DNA from: an uncultured Chloroflexota bacterium
Lineage (GTDB): Bacteria > Chloroflexota > Chloroflexia > Chloroflexales > Roseiflexaceae
Assembly: GCA_903871975.1 (NCBI GenBank)
Contig: CAIQIY010000637.1
Span: 1 to 7,868, forward strand
Direction: 5' to 3'
DNA length: 7,868 nt
Below, piece by piece: positions 1-5,509 of the stretch. Each line of letters starts with the position of its first letter. The stretch's first letter is position 1. Position numbers and translations under genes: made by a program. The notes below the pieces were generated by a model. That model was not told the DNA's origin. It searched no databases and worked only from the letters and a program-made list of their open reading frames with translations.

Positions 1-49
1 ATGCTGTGCTATTTGGGTACGAACAGCACGGCCGTCCAGCATCCGTGTG

Positions 50-67
50 TGGTAGCTGCGGCTGCCA
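50..67 (+). other. Small hairpin in the infB leader
   Basis: Positions 50-56 pair with 61-67 (seven pairs, one of them a G-U wobble) around the tetraloop TGCG at 57-60. The hairpin ends 5 nt before the infB Shine-Dalgarno site, so it could tune initiation. It has no T-run, so it is not an obvious terminator. It is short enough to occur by chance in GC-rich DNA. Confidence 0.3.
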
Positions 68-72
68 GACGC

Positions 73-79
73 GGAGGAG
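73..79 (+). promoter_or_regulatory. Shine-Dalgarno site of infB
   Basis: GGAGGAG lies 10 nt before ATG 90 and 13 nt before ATG 93. It decides against the upstream in-frame GTG at 6 as the infB start. The upstream GTG frame has weak third-position GC bias between 6 and 89, which also argues that this stretch is not coding. Confidence 0.75.
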
Positions 80-89
80 CGGGGAATCC

Positions 90-2303
90 ATGATGATATC
101 GCAACCGGGCGGTGCCGCACAGCCGGCTACACCGTTTCACGGATTCGAGTTGACAAGCGGCGGTGGCGGTGGGCGACCGCCGGGTGGTGGCGGTGGACGG
201 CCGCCGGGTGGCGGTGGTGGGCGACCGCCGGGTGGCGGTGGTGGACGGCCGCCGGGTGGCGGTGGTGGACGGCCGCCGGGTGGCGGCGGTGGTGGCTTTT
301 CTGGTGGTGGTGGTGGTGGCGGCTTCCCCGGTGGTGGCAACCCACGCGGCAGTCGTGGCCCGGCGCGTGGTGCCGGCCGCCCCGCCGCAGCCGGGCGCGA
401 TGACGCACGCAGCACCGACGGCGACGACCGCTCGGGCGGTCGTGGTGGGCGCGGCGGCAGTCGCCCTGGTGGCATGACACGGCCTGCCCCAGGTGCCACA
501 CGCCTGCTCCCTGCAGCCCGCGTCCCGGCCCGGCCGCGTGGCCCGGTGCCGCTCCCCAACGCCATGACGGTCCGCGAGTTCTCCGAGGCGACCGGTGTCG
601 GTGCCGCCGAGATTCTCAAGGCGCTGATGAAGGGTGGCGTGCTCGCCAACATCAACCAGCAGATCGACTACGACACTGCCGCAGTGATCGCTGCCGACTT
701 CGGCATCGAGACCACCGAACACATCCCCGAGCAACTCGCCGGCATCGTCGAGAACATCAAGGATGTCCTCTCGGCCGAAGTTGCCAGCGAACTGCGACCG
801 CGGCCACCCGTCGTCACGATCATGGGGCATGTAGACCACGGCAAGACCAAGCTGCTCGACGCAATTCGCAGCACGCGGGTCGCCGAGAGCGAAGCCGGCG
901 GCATCACGCAGCATGTCGGTGCCTATCAGGTCGAGCTGCAATCGCGCAAGATCACCTTCCTCGACACACCGGGACACGAGGCATTCACCGCGATGCGCGC
1001 GCGTGGCGCCCAGGTCACCGATATCGTTGTCCTGGTCGTCGCCGCCGACGACGGCGTGATGCCGCAGACGGTCGAAGCCATCGCCCACGTCAAGGCTGCC
1101 GGCGTTCCGATGATCGTCGCGATCAACAAGATCGACATCGTCAATGCCAACCCCGATCGCGTGCGGCAGCAGCTGGCGAACCACGGCGTCGTCGTCGAAC
1201 AGTACGGCGGCGATGTCCCCTCGGTCGAGGTATCGGCGCGCAATCGCATCAACATCGACGGCTTGCTCGAGATGGTGCTGCTCGTCGCCGATCTGGGCGA
1301 ACTCAAGGCCAATCCCGACGCACCGGCAGTCGGTACCATCGTCGAAGCCGAACTCGACAAGAACCGCGGTCCGATTGCGACGGTCCTGATTCAGAACGGC
1401 ACGCTGCGCCTCGAGGACAACGTGCTGGTGGGCAGTGCGACCGGGACCGTGCGGGCGATGTTCAGCGACAACGGACGGCGGTTGCGCTCGGCCGAGCCAT
1501 CGATGCCGGTGGTGATCCTGGGGTTGACGGCGGTGCCCCAGGCCGGCGACATCCTGCAGGTCATGGATGATCTGTCGGTCGCACGTGAGGTGGCGTTGCA
1601 GCGCCAGCGCCAGTTGCGCGTCGAGGCGATGGCCAGCATGCGTGGCATGAGCCTCGACAACTTGTTCGACAAAATCCAGCAGGGACAGATCAAGGACCTG
1701 AACATCATCCTCAAAGCCGATGTAACCGGTTCGATCGGCGCGATCGAGCACGCGCTCGGCCAGCTCAACACCGATCAGGTGCAGATTCGCATGCTCCAGA
1801 AGGGCACCGGCGCCATCGGCGAAGGCGATGTCAACCTCGCGATCGCCTCGCGGGCGATCATCATCGGCTTCAATGCACGGCCCGACCCGGCTGCGCGGCG
1901 GCTGGCCGAACAGTACGGCATCGACATCCGCTTCTACAACATCATCTACCAACTCACCGACGACCTGCGCAAGGCGATGGTCGGCATGCTGGACCCCGAA
2001 TACCGGCAGGTGACCGAGGGGTTTGCCGAGGTTCGCAATACCTTCCGCCTGCCGAGCCGCGAGATCGTCGCTGGTCTGTTCATCACCGATGGCAAGGTCA
2101 TGCGTACGTACGCGGTGCGCGTGCTGCGTGGCGGCGTCGTCGTCCACGACGGGCGAATCGGTAGCCTCAAGCGCTTCAAGGAGGATGTCCGCGAAGTGAC
2201 ATCGGGCTACGAGTGTGGCCTGGTCGTTGAGAGCTTCACCGACGTGCAGATCGGTGACAACATGGAGTTCTATCGGACCGAGAAGGTCGAACGGACGGTA
2301 TAG
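90..2303 (+). CDS. infB: Translation initiation factor IF-2
   Basis: This is the GTPase that brings initiator fMet-tRNA to the 30S subunit and promotes 50S joining, in the cytoplasm. From the ATG at 90 it has 737 residues, normal for bacterial IF2. Residues 1 to about 150 are a low-complexity Gly/Arg/Pro tail, with five GGGGGRPP repeats and later RGG-like stretches. An IF2_N domain follows at about 155-207 (LPNAMTVREF onward). The G domain shows G1 GHVDHGKT (246-253), G2 GGITQH (270-275), G3 DTPGHE (292-297), G4 NKID (346-349) and G5 SAR (382-384, usually SAK). The C-terminal fMet-tRNA-binding domain carries the typical YECG (707-710). I chose ATG 90 because GGAGGAG at 73-79 sits 10 nt upstream. 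An open GTG at 6 would add 28 residues without such a site, and ATG 93 is an alternative. rbfA starts 2 nt after the stop. Family identity is certain; only the start is open. Confidence 0.97.
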   Translation: MMISQPGGAAQPATPFHGFELTSGGGGGRPPGGGGGRPPGGGGGRPPGGGGGRPPGGGGGRPPGGGGGGFSGGGGGGGFPGGGNPRGSRGPARGAGRPAAAGRDDARSTDGDDRSGGRGGRGGSRPGGMTRPAPGATRLLPAARVPARPRGPVPLPNAMTVREFSEATGVGAAEILKALMKGGVLANINQQIDYDTAAVIAADFGIETTEHIPEQLAGIVENIKDVLSAEVASELRPRPPVVTIMGHVDHGKTKLLDAIRSTRVAESEAGGITQHVGAYQVELQSRKITFLDTPGHEAFTAMRARGAQVTDIVVLVVAADDGVMPQTVEAIAHVKAAGVPMIVAINKIDIVNANPDRVRQQLANHGVVVEQYGGDVPSVEVSARNRINIDGLLEMVLLVADLGELKANPDAPAVGTIVEAELDKNRGPIATVLIQNGTLRLEDNVLVGSATGTVRAMFSDNGRRLRSAEPSMPVVILGLTAVPQAGDILQVMDDLSVAREVALQRQRQLRVEAMASMRGMSLDNLFDKIQQGQIKDLNIILKADVTGSIGAIEHALGQLNTDQVQIRMLQKGTGAIGEGDVNLAIASRAIIIGFNARPDPAARRLAEQYGIDIRFYNIIYQLTDDLRKAMVGMLDPEYRQVTEGFAEVRNTFRLPSREIVAGLFITDGKVMRTYAVRVLRGGVVVHDGRIGSLKRFKEDVREVTSGYECGLVVESFTDVQIGDNMEFYRTEKVERTV
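159..278 (+). repeat. Five 24-bp tandem repeats encoding GGGGGRPP in IF2
   Basis: Five head-to-tail 24-bp units (159-182, 183-206, 207-230, 231-254, 255-278) each encode Gly5-Arg-Pro-Pro. Units 4 and 5 are identical in DNA. The others differ only at synonymous third positions, for example GGG CGA against GGA CGG before CCG CCG. A further glycine-rich stretch (279 to about 345) follows without the RPP. The unit is a multiple of three, so gain or loss of units keeps the frame and changes only tail length. The near-identity of the DNA, and not just the peptide, points to recent expansion by slippage or unequal recombination. Confidence 0.93.
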
Positions 2304-2305
2304 GC

Positions 2306-2689
2306 ATGTCGCGACGAACGCAACAGGTCGCCGATGAGCTGCGTGCGATCATCGGTGGCATCATTCAACGCGAAGTCAAGGATCCGCGTGTTGGCTTCGC
2401 GACGGTGGTTGGAGTGCAGGTGAGCGATGATCTGCAGCATGCGCGCGTCGCAGTGTCGGTGATGGGGAGTGCCGCTGATCGTCAGGCGACGATGGCGGCG
2501 CTCGCCCGGGCGGCGGGGTTCATCAGGCGCTGCGTCGCTCGCGAGCTGCGCCATCTGCGGGTGGTGCCCGAGTTGCAGTTCATGCACGACACATCCCTGG
2601 ACTACAGCGTGCGGATCAACGAGGTGTTGCGTGACGTCGCGGCAGAACGCGCCGCAAATCCGCCAAACCTGCCGGATGATGCACCGTGA
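2306..2689 (+). CDS. rbfA: 30S ribosome-binding factor A
   Basis: RbfA is a small KH-fold protein that binds the immature 30S subunit near the 5' end helix of 16S rRNA and helps late maturation and cold adaptation. The 127 residues match the usual family length. Visible hallmarks are KDPRVGF at 25-31, the following strand with VSDDL (39-43) and ARVAVSVMG (46-54), the kink motif AAG at 69-71 followed by FIRR, and the C-terminal RVVPEL and FMHDTS segments. It begins 2 nt after the infB stop, with only a weak purine-rich site (GGACGG, 2293-2298), so translation is probably coupled to infB. Its stop overlaps the next start as GTGA. The infB-rbfA order is the usual bacterial one. Identification is firm. 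Confidence 0.95.
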   Translation: MSRRTQQVADELRAIIGGIIQREVKDPRVGFATVVGVQVSDDLQHARVAVSVMGSAADRQATMAALARAAGFIRRCVARELRHLRVVPELQFMHDTSLDYSVRINEVLRDVAAERAANPPNLPDDAP

Positions 2690-3318
2690 TGCGCGAGTCG
2701 GTTGCGCCGCCCGACGACGGCTATTTCAAGAAGCGCATCACGTACGAGCATCGAGGCATGCGCTTCGCGTTCGACGTGGCACACACAATCTTCTCGTCGT
2801 TTCAGATCGACGACGGGACAGACCTGTTGCTGCGCACGCTCGACATCGCGCCGACACCGCGGCGCATCATCGACATGGGGTGTGGTTGCGGTGTGATCGG
2901 CGTGGTGCTCGCCCGCCTGTTCCCCACCGCCGATGTACTGGCGGTCGATCGCGACTTGCTGGCAGTACGCTATGCACAGCATAATGCGCGGCTGAATGGC
3001 GCAACCAACGTGCGGGCGATCGGCAGCATCGGATTCGAGTCAGTCCCTGCCGATCAGTACGACTTGATCGTCTCGAATGTGCCGGCGAAGATCGGCGATG
3101 ACGCCATCGATGCCGAGTTCATTCGCGCGCCGTTGGCGCATCTGGCACCGACTGGAGCGTACTGGTTTGTGGTGGTGAGTGGCCTGAATCGGCTGATTCC
3201 GGCACTCGGCACTGCGCAGCAGCTGCGGCTGCGGCAGATGCGCAAACGCTCGGGGCATGCGGTGTATCGGTTGTTGCCGACGGAGCGCGGCGGTGGTGGC
3301 GCGCCGATGGAAGTTTGA
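2686..3318 (+). CDS. RsmC-like class I SAM-dependent methyltransferase
   Basis: The 210-residue protein has a Rossmann-type SAM-binding domain. Motif I is DMGCGCGVIG at 63-72, followed by the acidic motif AVDRD at 86-90 (D88 would contact the SAM ribose). The motif IV position reads SNVPAK at 130-135. RsmC and RlmG, which make N2-methylguanosine in 16S and 23S rRNA, usually have NPPFH there, so the asparagine and second proline are kept but the rest differs. An N-terminal strand region with HRGMRF and a C-terminal part with GHAVYRL fit the MTS family (PF05175). Only one methyltransferase domain is present, about half of E. coli RsmC. The start overlaps the rbfA stop (GTGA at 2686-2689); the ATG at 2689 is equally possible. 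Context suggests an rRNA or other translation-related substrate, but the actual target cannot be read from the sequence. Confidence 0.85.
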   Translation: MMRESVAPPDDGYFKKRITYEHRGMRFAFDVAHTIFSSFQIDDGTDLLLRTLDIAPTPRRIIDMGCGCGVIGVVLARLFPTADVLAVDRDLLAVRYAQHNARLNGATNVRAIGSIGFESVPADQYDLIVSNVPAKIGDDAIDAEFIRAPLAHLAPTGAYWFVVVSGLNRLIPALGTAQQLRLRQMRKRSGHAVYRLLPTERGGGGAPMEV

Positions 3319-3375
3319 GCGTGACCCTGTTGCGCGCCGGGCGGCGGCCATGGGCGGTGCACGAACACCTGCACT

Positions 3376-3380
3376 GGAGG
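3376..3380 (+). promoter_or_regulatory. Shine-Dalgarno site of the nanoRNase gene
   Basis: GGAGG lies 7 nt before ATG 3388 but only 4 nt before ATG 3385, so it favours the second of the two adjacent ATGs. Just upstream, GTGCA (3357-3361) can pair with TGCAC (3370-3374) around an 8-nt loop, a weak hairpin touching the site. No promoter-like -10 or -35 pair is visible in the 66-nt gap. Confidence 0.7.
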
Positions 3381-3387
3381 AAGCATG

Positions 3388-4389
3388 ATGCGCTTTGACG
3401 ATGCCCGGGAAGCAGCCCCGGCATTCGCGACGGTACTCGATGCGGCGCGCCATCCGCTGGTGCTGACCCACATCAATCCCGATGGTGATGCGATTGGTGC
3501 GGTGCTCGGCATCGTGCATGCCTTCGCCGCGCGTGGCATCGCAGCCAGCGCCGTAGTCTGGCCGGTGCTGCCGCGCTGTGCGCAGGTACTGGCCGATGCC
3601 GACCGCGTCACGCGCTACCAACCCGGCGCACAACTCCCCGACGCCGATCTGGTGATCCTGGTCGATACCGCCAGCATCGCACGATTAGGGCCGATCGGCG
3701 AGGAGCATCGCGCATGGCTGGCCGATCGGCCGATGGTCCTGGTCGATCATCACGCCACCAACGATGCCGGCGCCAGCCTGAACCTGATCGACACCAGCGC
3801 TGCCTCGACGTGCGAACTCCTGGCGCAGCTGTTCGGCGCGATGGGCTGGACGCTCGACACCGCTGCTGCGACCGCGCTGTTGCTTGGCGTAGTATCGGAC
3901 ACCCAGAGCTTCCAGACCACGGCGACGCGGCCGGTGAGCCTGCGTGTCGCTGCCGACCTGATCGAAGGTGGTGCCGCGCATCAACCGGTAGTGACGGCGT
4001 TGCAGTTCTCGTTGCCCGGCCCGACAGCGATGCTGATCGGCCAAGCGCTCGCGGGCCTGCAATACACCGATGGAGTGGCCTGGGCGGTGATCACCGAAGC
4101 GATGTTTGCCGCGACAAACACGCTGCCCGAGGATGCCGACGAAGTCCTCGCCGTGATGCAGCGGCTCGACGGGCTGCGGGCATGCGCCCTGCTCCGCGCG
4201 TACGGCACGACGACGCGGCTGAGCCTGCGCTCGCGCCCGCCGATCGACGTGGCGGCGCTGGCCGTCCGCTGGGGTGGCGGTGGGCATCGCCAAGCCGCCG
4301 GCGCCACGCTGGCGATGCCACTCGACGAAGCAGTCGCGCTGGTCGTCCCGGCATTACGCGCGGCAGTCGATGCGGTGGGCGCACCGTGA
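3388..4389 (+). CDS. nrnA: DHH/DHHA1 phosphoesterase, nanoRNase/pAp phosphatase type
   Basis: Proteins of this family use Mn2+ to degrade RNA oligonucleotides of a few bases to mononucleotides, and often dephosphorylate pAp to AMP. The 333 residues match NrnA length. The metal-binding motifs of the DHH domain are all present: H28, D32 and D34 in THINPDGDAIG, D93 in ILVDTAS, D120-H121-H122 in VDHHATND, and D171 in SDTQSF (family form usually TDTGxF). The DHHA1 domain carries the substrate loop GGGGHRQAAG at 296-305. I start at ATG 3388 because of Shine-Dalgarno spacing; ATG 3385 would add one Met. Its position between rbfA and truB is the usual place for this gene in Gram-positive-like and Chloroflexota clusters. 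It overlaps truB by 4 nt. Family membership is firm; NrnA activity against a close DHH paralogue is inferred. Confidence 0.93.
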   Translation: MRFDDAREAAPAFATVLDAARHPLVLTHINPDGDAIGAVLGIVHAFAARGIAASAVVWPVLPRCAQVLADADRVTRYQPGAQLPDADLVILVDTASIARLGPIGEEHRAWLADRPMVLVDHHATNDAGASLNLIDTSAASTCELLAQLFGAMGWTLDTAAATALLLGVVSDTQSFQTTATRPVSLRVAADLIEGGAAHQPVVTALQFSLPGPTAMLIGQALAGLQYTDGVAWAVITEAMFAATNTLPEDADEVLAVMQRLDGLRACALLRAYGTTTRLSLRSRPPIDVAALAVRWGGGGHRQAAGATLAMPLDEAVALVVPALRAAVDAVGAP

Positions 4390-5264
4390 TCGACGGCGTA
4401 CTGGTGATCGACAAGCCGGCTGGGTTGACATCGCACGACGTCGTCGCGCGCGTGCGCCGCGCCGCCGGGCAGTCGCGGGTCGGCCATGCCGGGACCCTCG
4501 ATCCGGCGGCGACGGGCGTCCTGGTGTGTGCACTCGGCGGTGCGACGCGCCTGATCGAGATGCTGCAGGATGACACGCTCAAGACCTACCGTGCGGTGGT
4601 TCGGTTGGGCGCGACGACCAGCACCGACGACGCCGAAGGGGCGGTGCTGACGACAGCACCGGTCCCAACGCTGGACGCAGCGCAGCTCGAGCGCGTGTTG
4701 GCACAGTTCCGCGGCGCGATCATGCAGGTGCCGCCGATGGTGTCGGCGGTGCACCATCAAGGGCAACGGCTGTATCACCTCGCACGGTCGGGCCAAGTCG
4801 TCGAACGTACGCCGCGTCCGGTGCACATCCATCGCCTGACGCTGCTGGAGGTACAGGCCAGCTGTATCTCGCTCGAGGTGGTGTGTGGCAAAGGTACCTA
4901 CATTCGGTCGCTGGCGCGCGACCTGGGCGAGCACCTGGGCTGTGGCGCACACTTGGCAACGCTGCAGCGCACCGCCGTCGGGCCGTTCACGCTCGCCGGC
5001 GCGGTGCCGCTGGCGGCGCTCAACGATCGCACGACCGTGCTGGCACACCTCCTGCCACCGACCGTGGCGCTGAGCGGCTGGATGCAGCTTGAGCTGGATG
5101 CTGCGATGTGCGTCGCGTTGCGCCATGGCCGGGCGATCCCTGCCAGTGCCGATGCTGCGGTCACCCGCGCGTATGCCTGTGATGCCGACGGCGCGCTGGT
5201 GGCGCTGGTCGAACGCGATGGCGCGCAGTGGCAGCCACGCAAGGTGTTCGCTCGTGAGGCGTGA
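4386..5264 (+). CDS. truB: tRNA pseudouridine(55) synthase
   Basis: TruB converts U55 in the T-loop of most tRNAs to pseudouridine. From GTG 4386 the protein has 292 residues, the normal size. It opens with GVLVIDKPAGLTSHDVV. The catalytic aspartate is D39 in HAGTLDPAATG. Motif KTYRAVVRLG holds Y68, the stacking tyrosine, and YIRSLARDLG follows in the second half. The family motif usually written PPxYSAxK reads PPMVSAVHHQG here, with V119 in place of Tyr and His in place of Lys, a conservative-looking variation outside the catalytic Asp. A TruB C-terminal domain ends the protein. The reading frame stays open far upstream, to 3714, inside nrnA, but homology begins at 4386, where GTGA overlaps the nrnA stop. 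Translation is therefore probably coupled to nrnA. Confidence 0.95.
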   Translation: MIDGVLVIDKPAGLTSHDVVARVRRAAGQSRVGHAGTLDPAATGVLVCALGGATRLIEMLQDDTLKTYRAVVRLGATTSTDDAEGAVLTTAPVPTLDAAQLERVLAQFRGAIMQVPPMVSAVHHQGQRLYHLARSGQVVERTPRPVHIHRLTLLEVQASCISLEVVCGKGTYIRSLARDLGEHLGCGAHLATLQRTAVGPFTLAGAVPLAALNDRTTVLAHLLPPTVALSGWMQLELDAAMCVALRHGRAIPASADAAVTRAYACDADGALVALVERDGAQWQPRKVFAREA

Positions 5265-5323
5265 GGGCGACGCACGATGGAACAGGCGGCGCGACAGCCC
5301 GATGGATGACCGCGCCATGATCC

Positions 5324-5352
5324 TTGACGCCGTGAGCTGCCTGTGCTGTAAT
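5324..5352 (+). promoter_or_regulatory. Near-consensus sigma70/SigA-type promoter for ribF
   Basis: A -35 box TTGACG (5324-5329, five of six consensus bases) is followed by exactly 17 nt and a -10 box TGTAAT (5347-5352, five of six). A TG dinucleotide at 5344-5345 gives an extended -10. Transcription would start near 5359 and leave a leader of about 150 nt before ribF. No other place I checked in this GC-rich window combines both boxes with optimal spacing. It would give ribF, the CoA-binding gene and the epimerase their own transcript, apart from infB-truB. This is a sequence prediction only. Confidence 0.65.
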
Positions 5353-5390
5353 TGGCGCGGCATCTGCCGCACGCGTGTGCTGCACCGCTG

Positions 5391-5407
5391 GTCGGCTGAC
5401 AGCCGGC
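5391..5407 (+). other. Leader hairpin 1 upstream of ribF
   Basis: Positions 5391-5397 pair with 5401-5407 (seven pairs including one G-U) around a GAC triloop. It lies about 30 nt after the predicted transcription start. No T-run follows, so it is not a classical intrinsic terminator. Confidence 0.4.
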
Positions 5408-5426
5408 ACGGCGGCGGGCGTGGGTC

Positions 5427-5449
5427 GGCCCGTCACAGCACCACGGGCC
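5427..5449 (+). other. Leader hairpin 2 upstream of ribF
   Basis: GGCCCGT (5427-5433) and ACGGGCC (5443-5449) form a perfect 7-bp stem with a 9-nt loop. It could be a leader structure or a weak factor-dependent stop for the truB transcript. The lack of a T-run and its place after the promoter make a leader role more likely. Confidence 0.45.
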
Positions 5450-5509
5450 AGTCACGACGATCCTCGGGGCAGCAGATGACCAGGCGAGCAAATGGGACAC
5501 GAGGCGACC

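Larger units (their letters stand above)
5265..5509 (+). other. truB-ribF intergenic region with promoter and structured leader
   Basis: This is the longest non-genic stretch of the window, about 245 nt. It begins with an inverted repeat (GGCGCG 5288-5293, CGCGCC 5311-5316, 17-nt loop) that lacks a T-run. It contains a strong predicted promoter (5324-5352) and, downstream of its expected start near 5359, two hairpins. A small open frame from ATG 5302 to 5523 crosses the promoter and has no ribosome binding site. An 11-codon frame (5277-5309, stop included) directly after truB has a possible one. I recognise neither product. Confidence 0.6.

Noticed and set aside
1..93. Frame-1 open stretch ending TGA at 91-93, overlapping the infB start, as the tail of an upstream gene such as ylxR
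   Set aside because: Third-position GC is only about 60 percent, unlike neighbouring genes, and the residues match no family I know. The overlap alone is too little to call a gene.
150..155. Perfect TTGACA -35 box inside infB
   Set aside because: Nothing like a -10 box lies 15-19 nt downstream; that region is the Gly repeat DNA. The same holds for the TTGACA in the early part of truB (about 4427).
159..278. Possible CRISPR-like array
   Set aside because: The 24-bp units are head to tail with no spacers, and they encode part of the IF2 tail in frame.
137..655. Proline-rich - strand frame and other frames across the Gly repeats
   Set aside because: The repetitive peptides are simply the 24-bp repeat read in other frames; no start site or domain supports them.
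9..2147. A 712-codon open frame on the - strand opposite infB
   Set aside because: It mirrors the IF2 codons in GC-rich DNA, where strong third-position G/C removes stops on the other strand. The product is a low-complexity His/Asp/Arg/Thr string with no recognisable domain, while the + strand encodes a clear IF2.
3714..4385. Upstream extension of the truB frame to 3714 giving a 516-residue protein
   Set aside because: The extra 224 residues lie within nrnA, are Arg-rich shadow sequence and have no TruB-family counterpart. TruB homology starts at GTG 4386.
3981..5372. Long - strand frame opposite nrnA and truB
   Set aside because: Shadow of two well-supported + strand genes, with no domain or ribosome binding site.
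5464..5509. FMN riboswitch before ribF
   Set aside because: TCGGGGCAG at 5464-5472 resembles part of the conserved 5' strand of the FMN element. Fewer than 40 nt remain before the ribF start, and the other conserved blocks are absent.
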